Shown: positions 1 through 6,079, counted from the first letter of the stretch. The stretch is DNA of 6,172 bases from Candidatus Wolfebacteria bacterium (GCA_027336345.1 DAHWFZ010000016.1:1-6172); one strand, 5' to 3'. The notes: generated by a model not told the origin, from the letters alone. Numbers and translations are program-made.

Positions 1-825
1 ATTATCGGAGTAAAAATATTTTCAAGGGATCACGGCGATAAATTGGAACCGGGAATCATAAAGAGAATCCAGATTGACGTTGCCCAGATGAGAAAGATCA
101 GAGCCGGAGACAAATTGGCCGGAAGGCACGGAAACAAGGGCGTTATTTCACAGATCAGGCCGATTGAAGATATGCCGTATCTGGAAGATGGAACTCCGGT
201 GGATATTATTTTAAATCCATTGGGCGTCGCTTCCCGTATGAACCTGGGACAAATTCTGGAAACTCATCTCGGATTGGCTGTCCAAAAACTCGGCTACAGA
301 GCCGTTACTCCGGTTTTTGTCGGAGCGAATCAGGAAATTATCAAACAAGAACTTAAGAAAGCGGGATACCCGGAAAGCGGAAAATTGCCGCTTTACGACG
401 GAAGAACCGGAAAGAAATTCCCGTTGGACATTACAGTCGGGTATATTTATATGCTCAAACTCAACCATTTGGTTGAAGACAAGATCCATATGCGCGCCAC
501 AGGGCCTTACTCGCTCATCACCCAGCAGCCGTTGGGAGGAAAGGCGCAGTTCGGAGGGCAGCGTTTCGGAGAAATGGAAGTATGGGCTTTGCAGGGATAC
601 GGCGCGGCGCACACTTTGCAGGAAATGCTTACTATAAAATCAGACGACATTTTCGGAAGGGCGGCGACGTTTGAAAATATCATCAGGGGAGAAGAAATAA
701 AGAGCCCGAACATTCCGTCAGCGTTTAACGTTTTGGTCAATGAAATCAAAGCAATGGGACTCAGCGTGGATGTCCTTGATAAAGAAGGAAACGTTGAAGA
801 AAAAAACAAACCGGACAATAGATAA
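1..825 (+). CDS. rpoB: RNA polymerase beta subunit, C-terminal part (5' end outside window)
   Basis: The reading frame is open from base 1, so the gene begins upstream; 274 residues are visible, ending at TAA 823-825. Beta forms half of the RNA polymerase catalytic cleft. The visible part is its C-terminal region: the [12 protein letters not shown] motif (nt 106-141), which lines the active-centre side of the enzyme, then [18 protein letters not shown] and GQILETHLG, then [10 protein letters not shown], and the block ending [26 protein letters not shown], which in known structures packs against beta'. Most bacteria have AYTLQE where this protein has AHTLQE. The end is a short charged tail (EEKNKPDNR), common in length and character. 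The rifampicin-binding region lies upstream of the window. The gene precedes rpoC, separated only by the 77-nt hairpin repeat. Identity is certain from motif order; a start codon inside the window (e.g. TTG at 43) would be artificial because homology continues upstream of it. Confidence 0.98.
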   Translation: MIGVKIFSRDHGDKLEPGIIKRIQIDVAQMRKIRAGDKLAGRHGNKGVISQIRPIEDMPYLEDGTPVDIILNPLGVASRMNLGQILETHLGLAVQKLGYRAVTPVFVGANQEIIKQELKKAGYPESGKLPLYDGRTGKKFPLDITVGYIYMLKLNHLVEDKIHMRATGPYSLITQQPLGGKAQFGGQRFGEMEVWALQGYGAAHTLQEMLTIKSDDIFGRAATFENIIRGEEIKSPNIPSAFNVLVNEIKAMGLSVDVLDKEGNVEEKNKPDNR

Positions 826-833
826 TAAATATA

Positions 834-910
834 TAGAATATGGAATATAGAATATGGAATATGGCAAAATTTGAATGAGCCAAATTCCAAATTCCAAATT
901 CCAAATTCCA
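834..910 (+). repeat. 77-nt heptad hairpin repeat, copy 1 (rpoB-rpoC gap)
   Basis: The left arm is four 7-base units of the form T(G/A)GAATA (834-861) followed by TGGC. A 13-nt loop (866-878) and GCC follow, and then four perfect AAATTCC units (882-909) plus A. The arms fold on each other in one register: GGC 863-865 pairs with GCC 879-881 and the stem extends to T834-A910. There is an A·A mismatch in every heptad and a few A·C mismatches. The element lies between the rpoB stop (823-825) and rpoC, and the ATG usually called for rpoC falls inside its loop. Copy 2 (5061-5137) has the same length, register and orientation and matches at 71 of 77 positions. No encoded protein and no flanking target duplication is evident. 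It could be a small non-autonomous mobile repeat, a translation-linked RNA structure, or both. Confidence 0.9.
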
Positions 911-3900
911 ATTTTGGTGGATTACAAAGATTTCAGCGCATTAAGAGTAAAAATAGCTTCACCGGAAGAAATCACCGCATGGTCATTCGGCGAGGTTATT
1001 AAGCCTGAAACAATAAATTACAGGACTCAGAGGCCGGAAAAAGACGGTTTGTTTTCCGAGAGGATTTTCGGACCCACAAAAGATTACGAATGCTACTGCG
1101 GAAAATACCGCAGAGTCAGATATAAAGGAGTCGTCTGTGACAAGTGCGGAGTTGAAGTCACTCATTCAAGCGTAAGGCGCGAAAGAATGGGCCATATTAA
1201 TCTGGCCGCGCCGGTTTCTCATATCTGGTTTTTGAAAACCATTCCGTCAAGGGTTTCCATCCTTTTGGACATCCCGGTTCAAAGGCTTGAAAAAGTTATC
1301 TATTATGCCGCTTACATTGTTACCGATGTCCACGAGGAAGCCAGAAAAAGAGTTTTGAAAGAACTGGAAGACGAATACAAGGGAAAGAAAAAAGACATAA
1401 AAGACAAAACCGAATTGAAAGATTTGGAAGACAGGATGGAGGGCATCAAGGCCCAGCTTACTTCATTGAAGCCGGGTCAGATTCTTTCCGAAATTGAATA
1501 CTTTAATTTATCCCGCAGATTCGGGGATGTTTTCCAATCCCAGAGCGGGGCCGAAGCTGTCAGAAAATTGCTTGAAGGCCTTGATTTGAAAAAACTTTAC
1601 AACGAGACCGTAAAGGAATTGCAGACAACCAAAGAAGAAGGAAGAGTGAAAAAGCTCACTGTGCGTTTGAGGCTTTGCCATAACTTGATGAAAAACAAGA
1701 TGAGGCCGGAATGGATGATCTTGACTGTTTTGCCGGTTTTACCGCCGGAGCTCAGGCCTATGGTTCCGCTGGACGGAGGACGCTATGCCACATCCGATTT
1801 AAATGATCTCTACAGGAGGGTTATTAACCGCAACAACCGTTTGAAAAAATTGATGGAGTTAAAAGCTCCGGAAATTATCGTTATCAATGAAAAGAGAATG
1901 CTTCAGGAAGCTGTTGACGCTTTGATTGACAACACTTCAAGAGGCGCCACCTCGGCCCAAATGTCGGCGCAAAGAAGGCCGCTTAGGTCATTGGCCGATA
2001 TTTTGAAAGGAAAGCAGGGAAGATTCAGGCAAAATCTTTTGGGAAAGCGCGTGGATTATTCCGGACGTTCAGTTATCGTCGTCGGGCCGGATCTGCCGCT
2101 TAACACCTGCGGATTGCCGAAAAAGATGGCTTTGGAACTTTTCAAACCTTTTGTAATTTCAAGAATTATAAGGGATGGTTTGGCGCACACAATTAAAAAT
2201 GCCACCCGTTTGATTGAACAGGCGCCGGAAGAAGTTTGGGCCATTCTTGAAGAAGTCATAAAAGACAAGAAAGTGCTTTTAAACCGCGCTCCGACTTTGC
2301 ATCGCTTGGGTATCCAGGCCTTCAAGCCGATTTTGGTTGAAGATTTGGCTATTAAAATTCCGCCGATGGTCTGTTCCGCGTTTAACGCCGACTTTGACGG
2401 AGACCAGATGGCCGTCCATTTGCCGCTTTCAAAAGAAGCGCAGCAGGAGGCCGAGGAACTTATGCTTTCAAGCAACAATATTATGAAGCCGGCCACGGGA
2501 GATCCGGTTGCGTCGCCGTCACAGGACATTATTTTGGGATGTTATTATCTGACCAGAGTTAAAGACAACGCCATCGGAACCGGAAAAGTATTTTCTTCAT
2601 TTAATGAGGCGTTATTGGCGCACGAATTCGGGAATATTGAAATCAATGCTTTGGTTAAAGTAAAGAACGCCAAGAATGAGTTTATTGAAACTTCAACCGG
2701 CAGAATAATTTTTAACGAAACATTGCCGGAAGATTTTGATTTTGTGAATGAAATGCTGAATAAGAAGACCTTGCAAAAAGTCGTTTCTAAAATTATCAAC
2801 CAGTACGGAATCGGAGAAACATGGAAAATTCTTGATAAGATCAAAAACACGGGATTTAAATACGCGACTCAGTCCGGAATCAGCTGGGGTATGGATGACT
2901 TGATCGTGCCGTCCGAGAAAAAAGAAATTTTAGCGTCTTCGGACAAGGATGTTGAACTCATTGAAAAACAATATGAGGAAGGTTTGCTGACCGACGCCGA
3001 GCGCAGGCAGAGAGTCGTTTCCATCTGGGAAAAGACCAGGGAAAAAATCACCGCTTTGGTTCCGAAGGCTTTGAGCAGCAGTTTGGAAAAAATAAATTCC
3101 GTGCATTATATTTTTGATTCGGGCGCCAGAGGTTCATTGGCGCAGGCCGTCAATATGCTCGGTATGAAAGGTTTGGTCCAAAACCCGCGCGGAGAAACAA
3201 TTGAATTGCCTATCAAATCTTCATTTAAAGAAGGTTTGGGAGTTTTGGAATTCTTTATTAACACGCACAGCGCCAGAAAAGGTTTGGCCGACACGGCTCT
3301 TAAGACCGCGTCCGCCGGTTATTTGACCAGGCGTTTGGTTGACGTGGCTCAGGACATTATTATCAGGGAAGAAGATTGCAAGACTCCCGAAGGCGTTGAA
3401 ATTTTCAGGGCTGACGGAGAAGAATACGGCTATTCATTCGGGCAGAGGATTTTCAGCAGAGTTTTGTCCGAAGATGTAAAAATCGGGAATAAAATAATCG
3501 CCAGAGCCGGAGAACTTTTAGATAAGGAAAAAGCCGATAAAATCGGAAGTGAAAAAGCCATTGTTTCGGTCACGGTAAGATCCCCGTTAAGGTGCAAGAC
3601 TTTGTACGGAATTTGTTCAAAGTGTTATGGAACCGATTTGGGCAGAGGCGGGCTTATTAAAGTCGGCGAAGCGGCCGGAGTCGTCGCGGCTCAGTCAATC
3701 GGAGAGCCGGGAACTCAGCTTACTTTGAGGACATTCCATACGGGAGGCATCGCGGGCGTTGACATCACCCATGGTTTGCCGCGTGTTGAAGAAATTTTTG
3801 AAGTCAGATTGCCGAAAGGCAAGGCTATTCTGGCTGAGGCGGATGGCGTTATTGAAGACATTGAAGAAAAAGATAATTTGAAATTAATACAGCTGAAAGT

Positions 3901-4549
3901 TTCCAAGAACAAAAAATCAAAAATTATTGAATATATGATCCCGCGCAGCATAAAAGTATTCGTGAAGCCGGGGGATAAAGTTTCAAAAGGCGATCAGCTC
4001 TGCGAAGGCAGCTTGGATTTGAGAGAATTATTTGAATATAAAGGCAAGGATGCCGTTGAGCGTTATGCCATAAATGAAGTGCAGAAAATTTACGTTCCCG
4101 AGGGAAACGCCGTCAACGACAAGCACCTTGAAATTATCGTTAAGCAGATGTTCTCAAGGGTTATGGTTAAAGATTCTGCCGACACTGAATTCGTCCAGGG
4201 AGATGTCGTTGAGAAATCAAGATTTCTGGAAGTTAACAGAGAAGCAAAAGCCGGCGATAAAAGCCCTGCAAAGGCAAGACAGATGCTCAGCGGAATCACC
4301 AGAGCTTCGCTTACAACCGAGAGCTTCTTATCATCCGCGTCATTCCAGGAAACAAACAGAATTTTGGTTGCCGCCGCTACGGAAGGAAAAGTTGATAAAC
4401 TCCGCGGTTTCAAGGAAAACGTCATTATCGGAAGATTGATTCCCGCCGGAACCGGATACCGTGAAAGGTCAATTGTAGGGGACAGCTCCGGCGATATAAT
4501 AGAGTCGGAAGGCGTTGAAGGAGTCGCCGCGGCCGATGACGATGAGTAA
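875..4549 (+). CDS. rpoC: RNA polymerase beta' subunit
   Basis: The catalytic beta' subunit of RNA polymerase, 1224 residues from ATG 875; it binds the active-site magnesium ions and forms the clamp. Landmarks with this numbering: N-terminal zinc site C73, C75, C88, C91; a charged, probably helical insert at about 152-200; clamp-helix region LNDLYRRVINRNNRLKKL (309-326); RQNLLGKRVDYSGRSVI (385-401); catalytic NADFDGD (504-510); bridge-helix region about 781-815; second zinc site C835, C907, C914, C917; trigger-loop core LRTFH (951-955); conserved C-terminal LTTESFLSSASF (1146-1157) and ENVIIGRLIPAGTG. The large trigger-loop insertion of E. coli beta' (SI3) is absent, so the length is close to the B. 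subtilis protein. The first 13 residues, MSQIPNSKFQIPI, are translated repeat sequence; alignment from memory to B. subtilis RpoC puts the natural start at TTG 914. TAA stop at 4547-4549. Confidence 0.98.
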   Translation: MSQIPNSKFQIPILVDYKDFSALRVKIASPEEITAWSFGEVIKPETINYRTQRPEKDGLFSERIFGPTKDYECYCGKYRRVRYKGVVCDKCGVEVTHSSVRRERMGHINLAAPVSHIWFLKTIPSRVSILLDIPVQRLEKVIYYAAYIVTDVHEEARKRVLKELEDEYKGKKKDIKDKTELKDLEDRMEGIKAQLTSLKPGQILSEIEYFNLSRRFGDVFQSQSGAEAVRKLLEGLDLKKLYNETVKELQTTKEEGRVKKLTVRLRLCHNLMKNKMRPEWMILTVLPVLPPELRPMVPLDGGRYATSDLNDLYRRVINRNNRLKKLMELKAPEIIVINEKRMLQEAVDALIDNTSRGATSAQMSAQRRPLRSLADILKGKQGRFRQNLLGKRVDYSGRSVIVVGPDLPLNTCGLPKKMALELFKPFVISRIIRDGLAHTIKNATRLIEQAPEEVWAILEEVIKDKKVLLNRAPTLHRLGIQAFKPILVEDLAIKIPPMVCSAFNADFDGDQMAVHLPLSKEAQQEAEELMLSSNNIMKPATGDPVASPSQDIILGCYYLTRVKDNAIGTGKVFSSFNEALLAHEFGNIEINALVKVKNAKNEFIETSTGRIIFNETLPEDFDFVNEMLNKKTLQKVVSKIINQYGIGETWKILDKIKNTGFKYATQSGISWGMDDLIVPSEKKEILASSDKDVELIEKQYEEGLLTDAERRQRVVSIWEKTREKITALVPKALSSSLEKINSVHYIFDSGARGSLAQAVNMLGMKGLVQNPRGETIELPIKSSFKEGLGVLEFFINTHSARKGLADTALKTASAGYLTRRLVDVAQDIIIREEDCKTPEGVEIFRADGEEYGYSFGQRIFSRVLSEDVKIGNKIIARAGELLDKEKADKIGSEKAIVSVTVRSPLRCKTLYGICSKCYGTDLGRGGLIKVGEAAGVVAAQSIGEPGTQLTLRTFHTGGIAGVDITHGLPRVEEIFEVRLPKGKAILAEADGVIEDIEEKDNLKLIQLKVSKNKKSKIIEYMIPRSIKVFVKPGDKVSKGDQLCEGSLDLRELFEYKGKDAVERYAINEVQKIYVPEGNAVNDKHLEIIVKQMFSRVMVKDSADTEFVQGDVVEKSRFLEVNREAKAGDKSPAKARQMLSGITRASLTTESFLSSASFQETNRILVAAATEGKVDKLRGFKENVIIGRLIPAGTGYRERSIVGDSSGDIIESEGVEGVAAADDDE
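914..916 (+). other. Probable true rpoC start codon (TTG)
   Basis: Codon 14 of the longest rpoC frame is TTG, with GTG directly after it at 917. In B. subtilis RpoC, recalled as beginning MLDVNNFEYMNIGLASP, 14 residues precede the conserved ASP; counting back 14 from the ASP here lands exactly on this TTG. The TTG is 3 nt beyond the repeat end at 910, which parallels ssb, whose ATG lies 4 nt beyond the end of repeat copy 2. The upstream ATG 875 would add only repeat-encoded residues and follows TGA 872-874 directly. Neither start has a Shine-Dalgarno sequence, so the choice rests on homology and geometry. Confidence 0.55.
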
Positions 4550-4556
4550 TTTCCGG

Positions 4557-4585
4557 TTGACTATCGGGTTTTTATATCATATTAT
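4557..4585 (+). promoter_or_regulatory. Sigma70-type promoter for rpsF-ssb-rpsR
   Basis: TTGACT (4557-4562) and TATTAT (4580-4585) are separated by exactly 17 bases; each box has one mismatch to the TTGACA/TATAAT consensus. Transcription would start near 4592, leaving a leader of about 30 nt with a purine-rich stretch (4610-4620) before the rpsF ATG. It begins 7 bases after the rpoC stop codon, with no terminator in between, so it would add to any read-through from rpoBC. Confidence 0.7.
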
Positions 4586-4622
4586 TAGCTATTGAAAATA
4601 TTCAATTACGAAAGAAAGAATA

Positions 4623-5063
4623 ATGGAAAAACAAACAAAAAATTACGAAATAGGGTTTTTAACCGTAAACGAGGACGATGTAAAAGAGGTTTTAAGGGAT
4701 TTGGAATCTCATAAAGCCGCGATTTTAAAGCAGGGACGGCCCAGAAAAATCCGCTTGGCTTATCCCATAAAAAAGGAAATCGTTGCGTATTTTATATTTA
4801 TCCAGTTTTCAATGGATTCGGATATGGTTGAAGCTTTTTCAAGCAAGCTTAAACTTAACAGCAAAACTTTGAGGTTTATGGTTATCAACTTGCCGGCAAT
4901 TGCTATGAGGCAGGAGAGGGAAGTTGAAAAACCGCAAGAAAGCCCGGAAAATCCGGCTACCAAACAAAAAGCCAAGCCGGCGGCTGAACCGAAAAAAGCT
5001 TCAAGTGATGATTTTGTGAATAACGAATTGCTGGAAAAGAAATTGGAAGAGATTTTAAAGTAG
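4623..5063 (+). CDS. rpsF: 30S ribosomal protein S6 (bS6)
   Basis: S6 binds the 30S platform as a heterodimer with S18, contacting the central domain of 16S rRNA. The protein has 146 residues. The globular ferredoxin-like domain spans about 8-92: first strand YEIGFLT (8-14), helix DDVKEVLRDLE, then RKIRLAYPIKKEIVAYFIFIQF (41-62), matching the family's characteristic LAYPIKK block, and KTLRFMVINL (81-90). A 50-residue tail rich in Lys, Glu, Pro and Ala follows and ends in a probable short helix, NNELLEKKLEEILK; many bacterial S6 proteins are nearer 95-130 residues. ATG 4623 fits because the first strand begins 8 residues in. The upstream GAAAGAAAG is purine-rich but a weak ribosome binding site. 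The stop TAG (5061-5063) is the first three bases of hairpin repeat copy 2. First gene after the promoter at 4557-4585. Confidence 0.95.
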   Translation: MEKQTKNYEIGFLTVNEDDVKEVLRDLESHKAAILKQGRPRKIRLAYPIKKEIVAYFIFIQFSMDSDMVEAFSSKLKLNSKTLRFMVINLPAIAMRQEREVEKPQESPENPATKQKAKPAAEPKKASSDDFVNNELLEKKLEEILK

Positions 5064-5137
5064 AATATGGAATATTGAATATAGAATATGGCAAAATTCA
5101 ATTAAGCCAAATTCCAAATTCCAAATTCCAAATTCCA
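5061..5137 (+). repeat. 77-nt heptad hairpin repeat, copy 2 (rpsF-ssb gap)
   Basis: Same design as copy 1: four left heptads (TAGAATA, TGGAATA, TTGAATA, TAGAATA), TGGC, a 13-nt loop (5093-5105), GCC, four perfect AAATTCC units (5109-5136) and a final A. GGC 5090-5092 pairs with GCC 5106-5108 and the stem reaches T5061-A5137. The six differences from copy 1 are two in the left arm and four in the loop; the right arm is identical. Its first bases form the rpsF stop codon and its last base is 4 nt before the ssb ATG, so it fills nearly the whole gap. Folding would bring that stop and start close together. Confidence 0.9.
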
Positions 5138-5141
5138 TCAG

Positions 5142-5606
5142 ATGGATTTAAACAAAGTTTTTATCATTGGAAGATTAACGGCTGACCCGCAAGTGCGGAG
5201 CACCCCGACCGGCCAACAGGTTGCCAATTTCAGTGTTGCGACAAACCGTGTCTGGAAAGACAAGGCTGGAGTAAAACAGGAAGAAGTTGAATATCACAAT
5301 ATTGTTGTTTGGGGCAGGCAGGCTGAAATAGCTTCACAATTTCTTGTAAAAGGGAGTGTTGTATTGGTTGAGGGAAGATTAAAAACAAGGTCATGGCAGA
5401 ATAAAGAAGGCCAGAATCAAAAGATCACCGAAATTATTTCCGACAGGCTGCAGCTTGGCCCAAGGCCGGCGGGAGCGGGAGGATTTAATAAAGGAGGTGC
5501 GTCGCAATCGGCGCCGCAGCCGGGAGTTGACAGTATGTCCCAAGTGGAACTTCCTCAAATTGATATTAACGAAGAAGAAATTAAACCGGAAGATCTTCCG
5601 TTTTAA
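5142..5606 (+). CDS. ssb: Single-stranded DNA-binding protein
   Basis: SSB coats single-stranded DNA during replication, recombination and repair, normally as a tetramer, and recruits partners through its C-terminal tip. The 154 residues show an OB-fold domain at about 1-107: MDLNKVFIIGRLTADPQVR, GQQVANFSVATNR, EEVEYHNIVVWGRQAEIASQFLVKGS, and VEGRLKTRSWQNKEG. The aromatic residues W38, W57 and W85 are at positions expected to stack on DNA. A Gly/Ser/Pro-rich linker (about 108-135) leads to an acidic tip, EEEIKPEDLPF, close to the canonical DDDIPF type. ATG 5142 is 4 nt past hairpin repeat copy 2 and has no Shine-Dalgarno sequence. The last Phe codon and the TAA stop lie in the left arm of the inverted repeat at 5602-5671. 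The place between rpsF and rpsR is the classic one for ssb. Confidence 0.97.
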   Translation: MDLNKVFIIGRLTADPQVRSTPTGQQVANFSVATNRVWKDKAGVKQEEVEYHNIVVWGRQAEIASQFLVKGSVVLVEGRLKTRSWQNKEGQNQKITEIISDRLQLGPRPAGAGGFNKGGASQSAPQPGVDSMSQVELPQIDINEEEIKPEDLPF

Positions 5607-5671
5607 AGCGGCTAATGGGGAGCAAAACAAATGATTAAAAATTTGTTTTGTCCGAGCAAAGCCGCTTTAAA
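5602..5671 (+). repeat. Nested inverted repeat containing the ssb stop codon
   Basis: The outer arms TTTAAAGCGGC (5602-5612) and GCCGCTTTAAA (5661-5671) are perfect 11-base complements. Inside, CAAAACAAAT (5623-5632) and ATTTGTTTTG (5641-5650) form a second perfect 10-bp stem with an 8-nt loop. Between them GGA 5619-5621 can pair with TCC 5651-5653, leaving a CCG-containing 3' internal-loop strand (5651-5660). No T-run follows on either strand, so it is not an intrinsic terminator. It may be a small inserted palindromic repeat or a structured RNA in the ssb-rpsR gap. Confidence 0.8.
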
Positions 5672-5708
5672 GACAGATAGAATAATATAAATAAAATAAA
5701 AAAATAAT

Positions 5709-5767
5709 GCCATAAGTCGCGGGGATTAAATAAATACATTTAACCCTCGTGTCCAAAAATTTATGGC
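5709..5767 (+). promoter_or_regulatory. Hairpin in the rpsR leader
   Basis: GCCATAA (5709-5715) pairs with TTATGGC (5761-5767). An inner stem has TTAAAT 5726-5731 with ATTTAA 5738-5743, then a bulged A5725, and GGG 5722-5724 with CCC 5744-5746; G5721·T5747 can extend it. The loop is AAATAC. The structure ends 13 nt before the rpsR ATG and is followed by an A-run, not a T-run, so it is a leader structure and not a terminator. Any regulatory role is inferred from position only. The preceding 5672-5708 is AT-rich with no convincing promoter. Confidence 0.5.
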
Positions 5768-5780
5768 TATTTAAAAAAAT

Positions 5781-5987
5781 ATGCAGCAGTGCTTTTTCTG
5801 TTCACAAAACTTAAAATATATTGATTATAAAGACACCGAGTTGTTAAGGCGCTTTGTTTCGTCACAGGCTAAAATTATCGACCCGAGACATACAAATACC
5901 TGCGCGAAGCATCAAAGAATGCTTTCAAATGCCATTAAAAGAGCCAGAATTTTGGGCTTGCTTGGATTTGTAAGGGGCACTAATTAA
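5781..5987 (+). CDS. rpsR: 30S ribosomal protein S18 (bS18), zinc-ligand form
   Basis: S18 pairs with S6 on the 30S platform and binds the central domain of 16S rRNA. At 68 residues it is slightly shorter than typical (about 75-90) because the basic N-terminal extension is missing: the CFFC motif begins at residue 4. The signature [14 protein letters not shown] (14-27), then [16 protein letters not shown] (31-46) and [11 protein letters not shown] (51-61), is unmistakable. C4, C7, C41 and H44 are positioned as a zinc site, as in the cysteine-containing S18 variants. The C-terminal core reads LLGFV where LLPF is usual. ATG 5781 is the first start after the in-frame TAA at 5772-5774; the preceding bases are an A-run with no Shine-Dalgarno sequence. 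A strong terminator follows, and rplI, often next in other bacteria, is absent here. Confidence 0.95.
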   Translation: MQQCFFCSQNLKYIDYKDTELLRRFVSSQAKIIDPRHTNTCAKHQRMLSNAIKRARILGLLGFVRGTN

Positions 5988-6011
5988 GAATAATTTTCAT
6001 ATAGCATATTG

Positions 6012-6044
6012 GTCAAAAAAACCGCTTGTGGCGGTTTTTTTGAC
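6012..6044 (+). terminator. Intrinsic terminator after rpsR
   Basis: GTCAAAAAAACCGC (6012-6025) and GCGGTTTTTTTGAC (6031-6044) form a perfect 14-bp stem around a TTGTG loop. The CCGC/GCGG core followed by seven Ts (6035-6041) is a standard Rho-independent terminator for the rpsF-ssb-rpsR transcript. The A-run on the left makes it symmetric, so it could also stop transcription from the right. It lies 24 nt after the rpsR stop codon. Confidence 0.92.
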
Positions 6045-6068
6045 AATGGTTATTATACGGGGTAAAAT
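6040..6068 (+). promoter_or_regulatory. Promoter overlapping the terminator, for the ORF at 6080
   Basis: A perfect TTGACA (6040-6045) is followed after 17 bases by TAAAAT (6063-6068), one mismatch from consensus. Five of the six -35 bases belong to the 3' arm of the terminator. A start site 6-8 bases past the -10 box falls at 6074-6076, only about 4-6 nt before ATG 6080, so the mRNA would be nearly leaderless. Confidence 0.7.
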
Positions 6069-6079
6069 TAATTACTATA

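Noticed and set aside
872..874. TGA before rpoC as a hint of a recoded stop (TGA as glycine, known in some CPR groups)
   Set aside because: It lies in the repeat, outside any conserved protein region. No conserved gene in the window has an in-frame TGA, so the standard bacterial code suffices.
882..909. Direct repeats that might suggest a CRISPR array
   Set aside because: The units are 7 nt with no spacers and form one arm of a hairpin.
2056..2529. 157-codon open frame on the minus strand inside rpoC
   Set aside because: It lies opposite the most conserved part of rpoC, including the NADFDGD site. It has no recognisable motif and is explained by the codon bias of the sense gene, as are the other antisense and shifted frames within rpoB, rpoC, rpsF and ssb.
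4552..4573. CCGG...CGGG followed by five Ts after rpoC, resembling a terminator
   Set aside because: Only about 3 bp can pair (4553-4555 with 4565-4567), too weak for a terminator, and the same bases form a good -35 box and spacer.
5491..5499. Perfect AAGGAGGTG Shine-Dalgarno sequence inside ssb
   Set aside because: No start codon lies at a suitable distance. The bases encode Lys-Gly-Gly of the SSB linker, so it is most likely incidental.
5678..5697. AT-rich hexamers (TAGAAT, TATAAA, TAAAAT) as a promoter for rpsR
   Set aside because: No TTGACA-like box at the right spacing precedes any of them; the composition alone explains the matches.
6005..6018. Mirror-image TTGACC on the minus strand in the terminator's left arm
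   Set aside because: No -10 box lies at 16-18 bases and no gene on that strand would be served.
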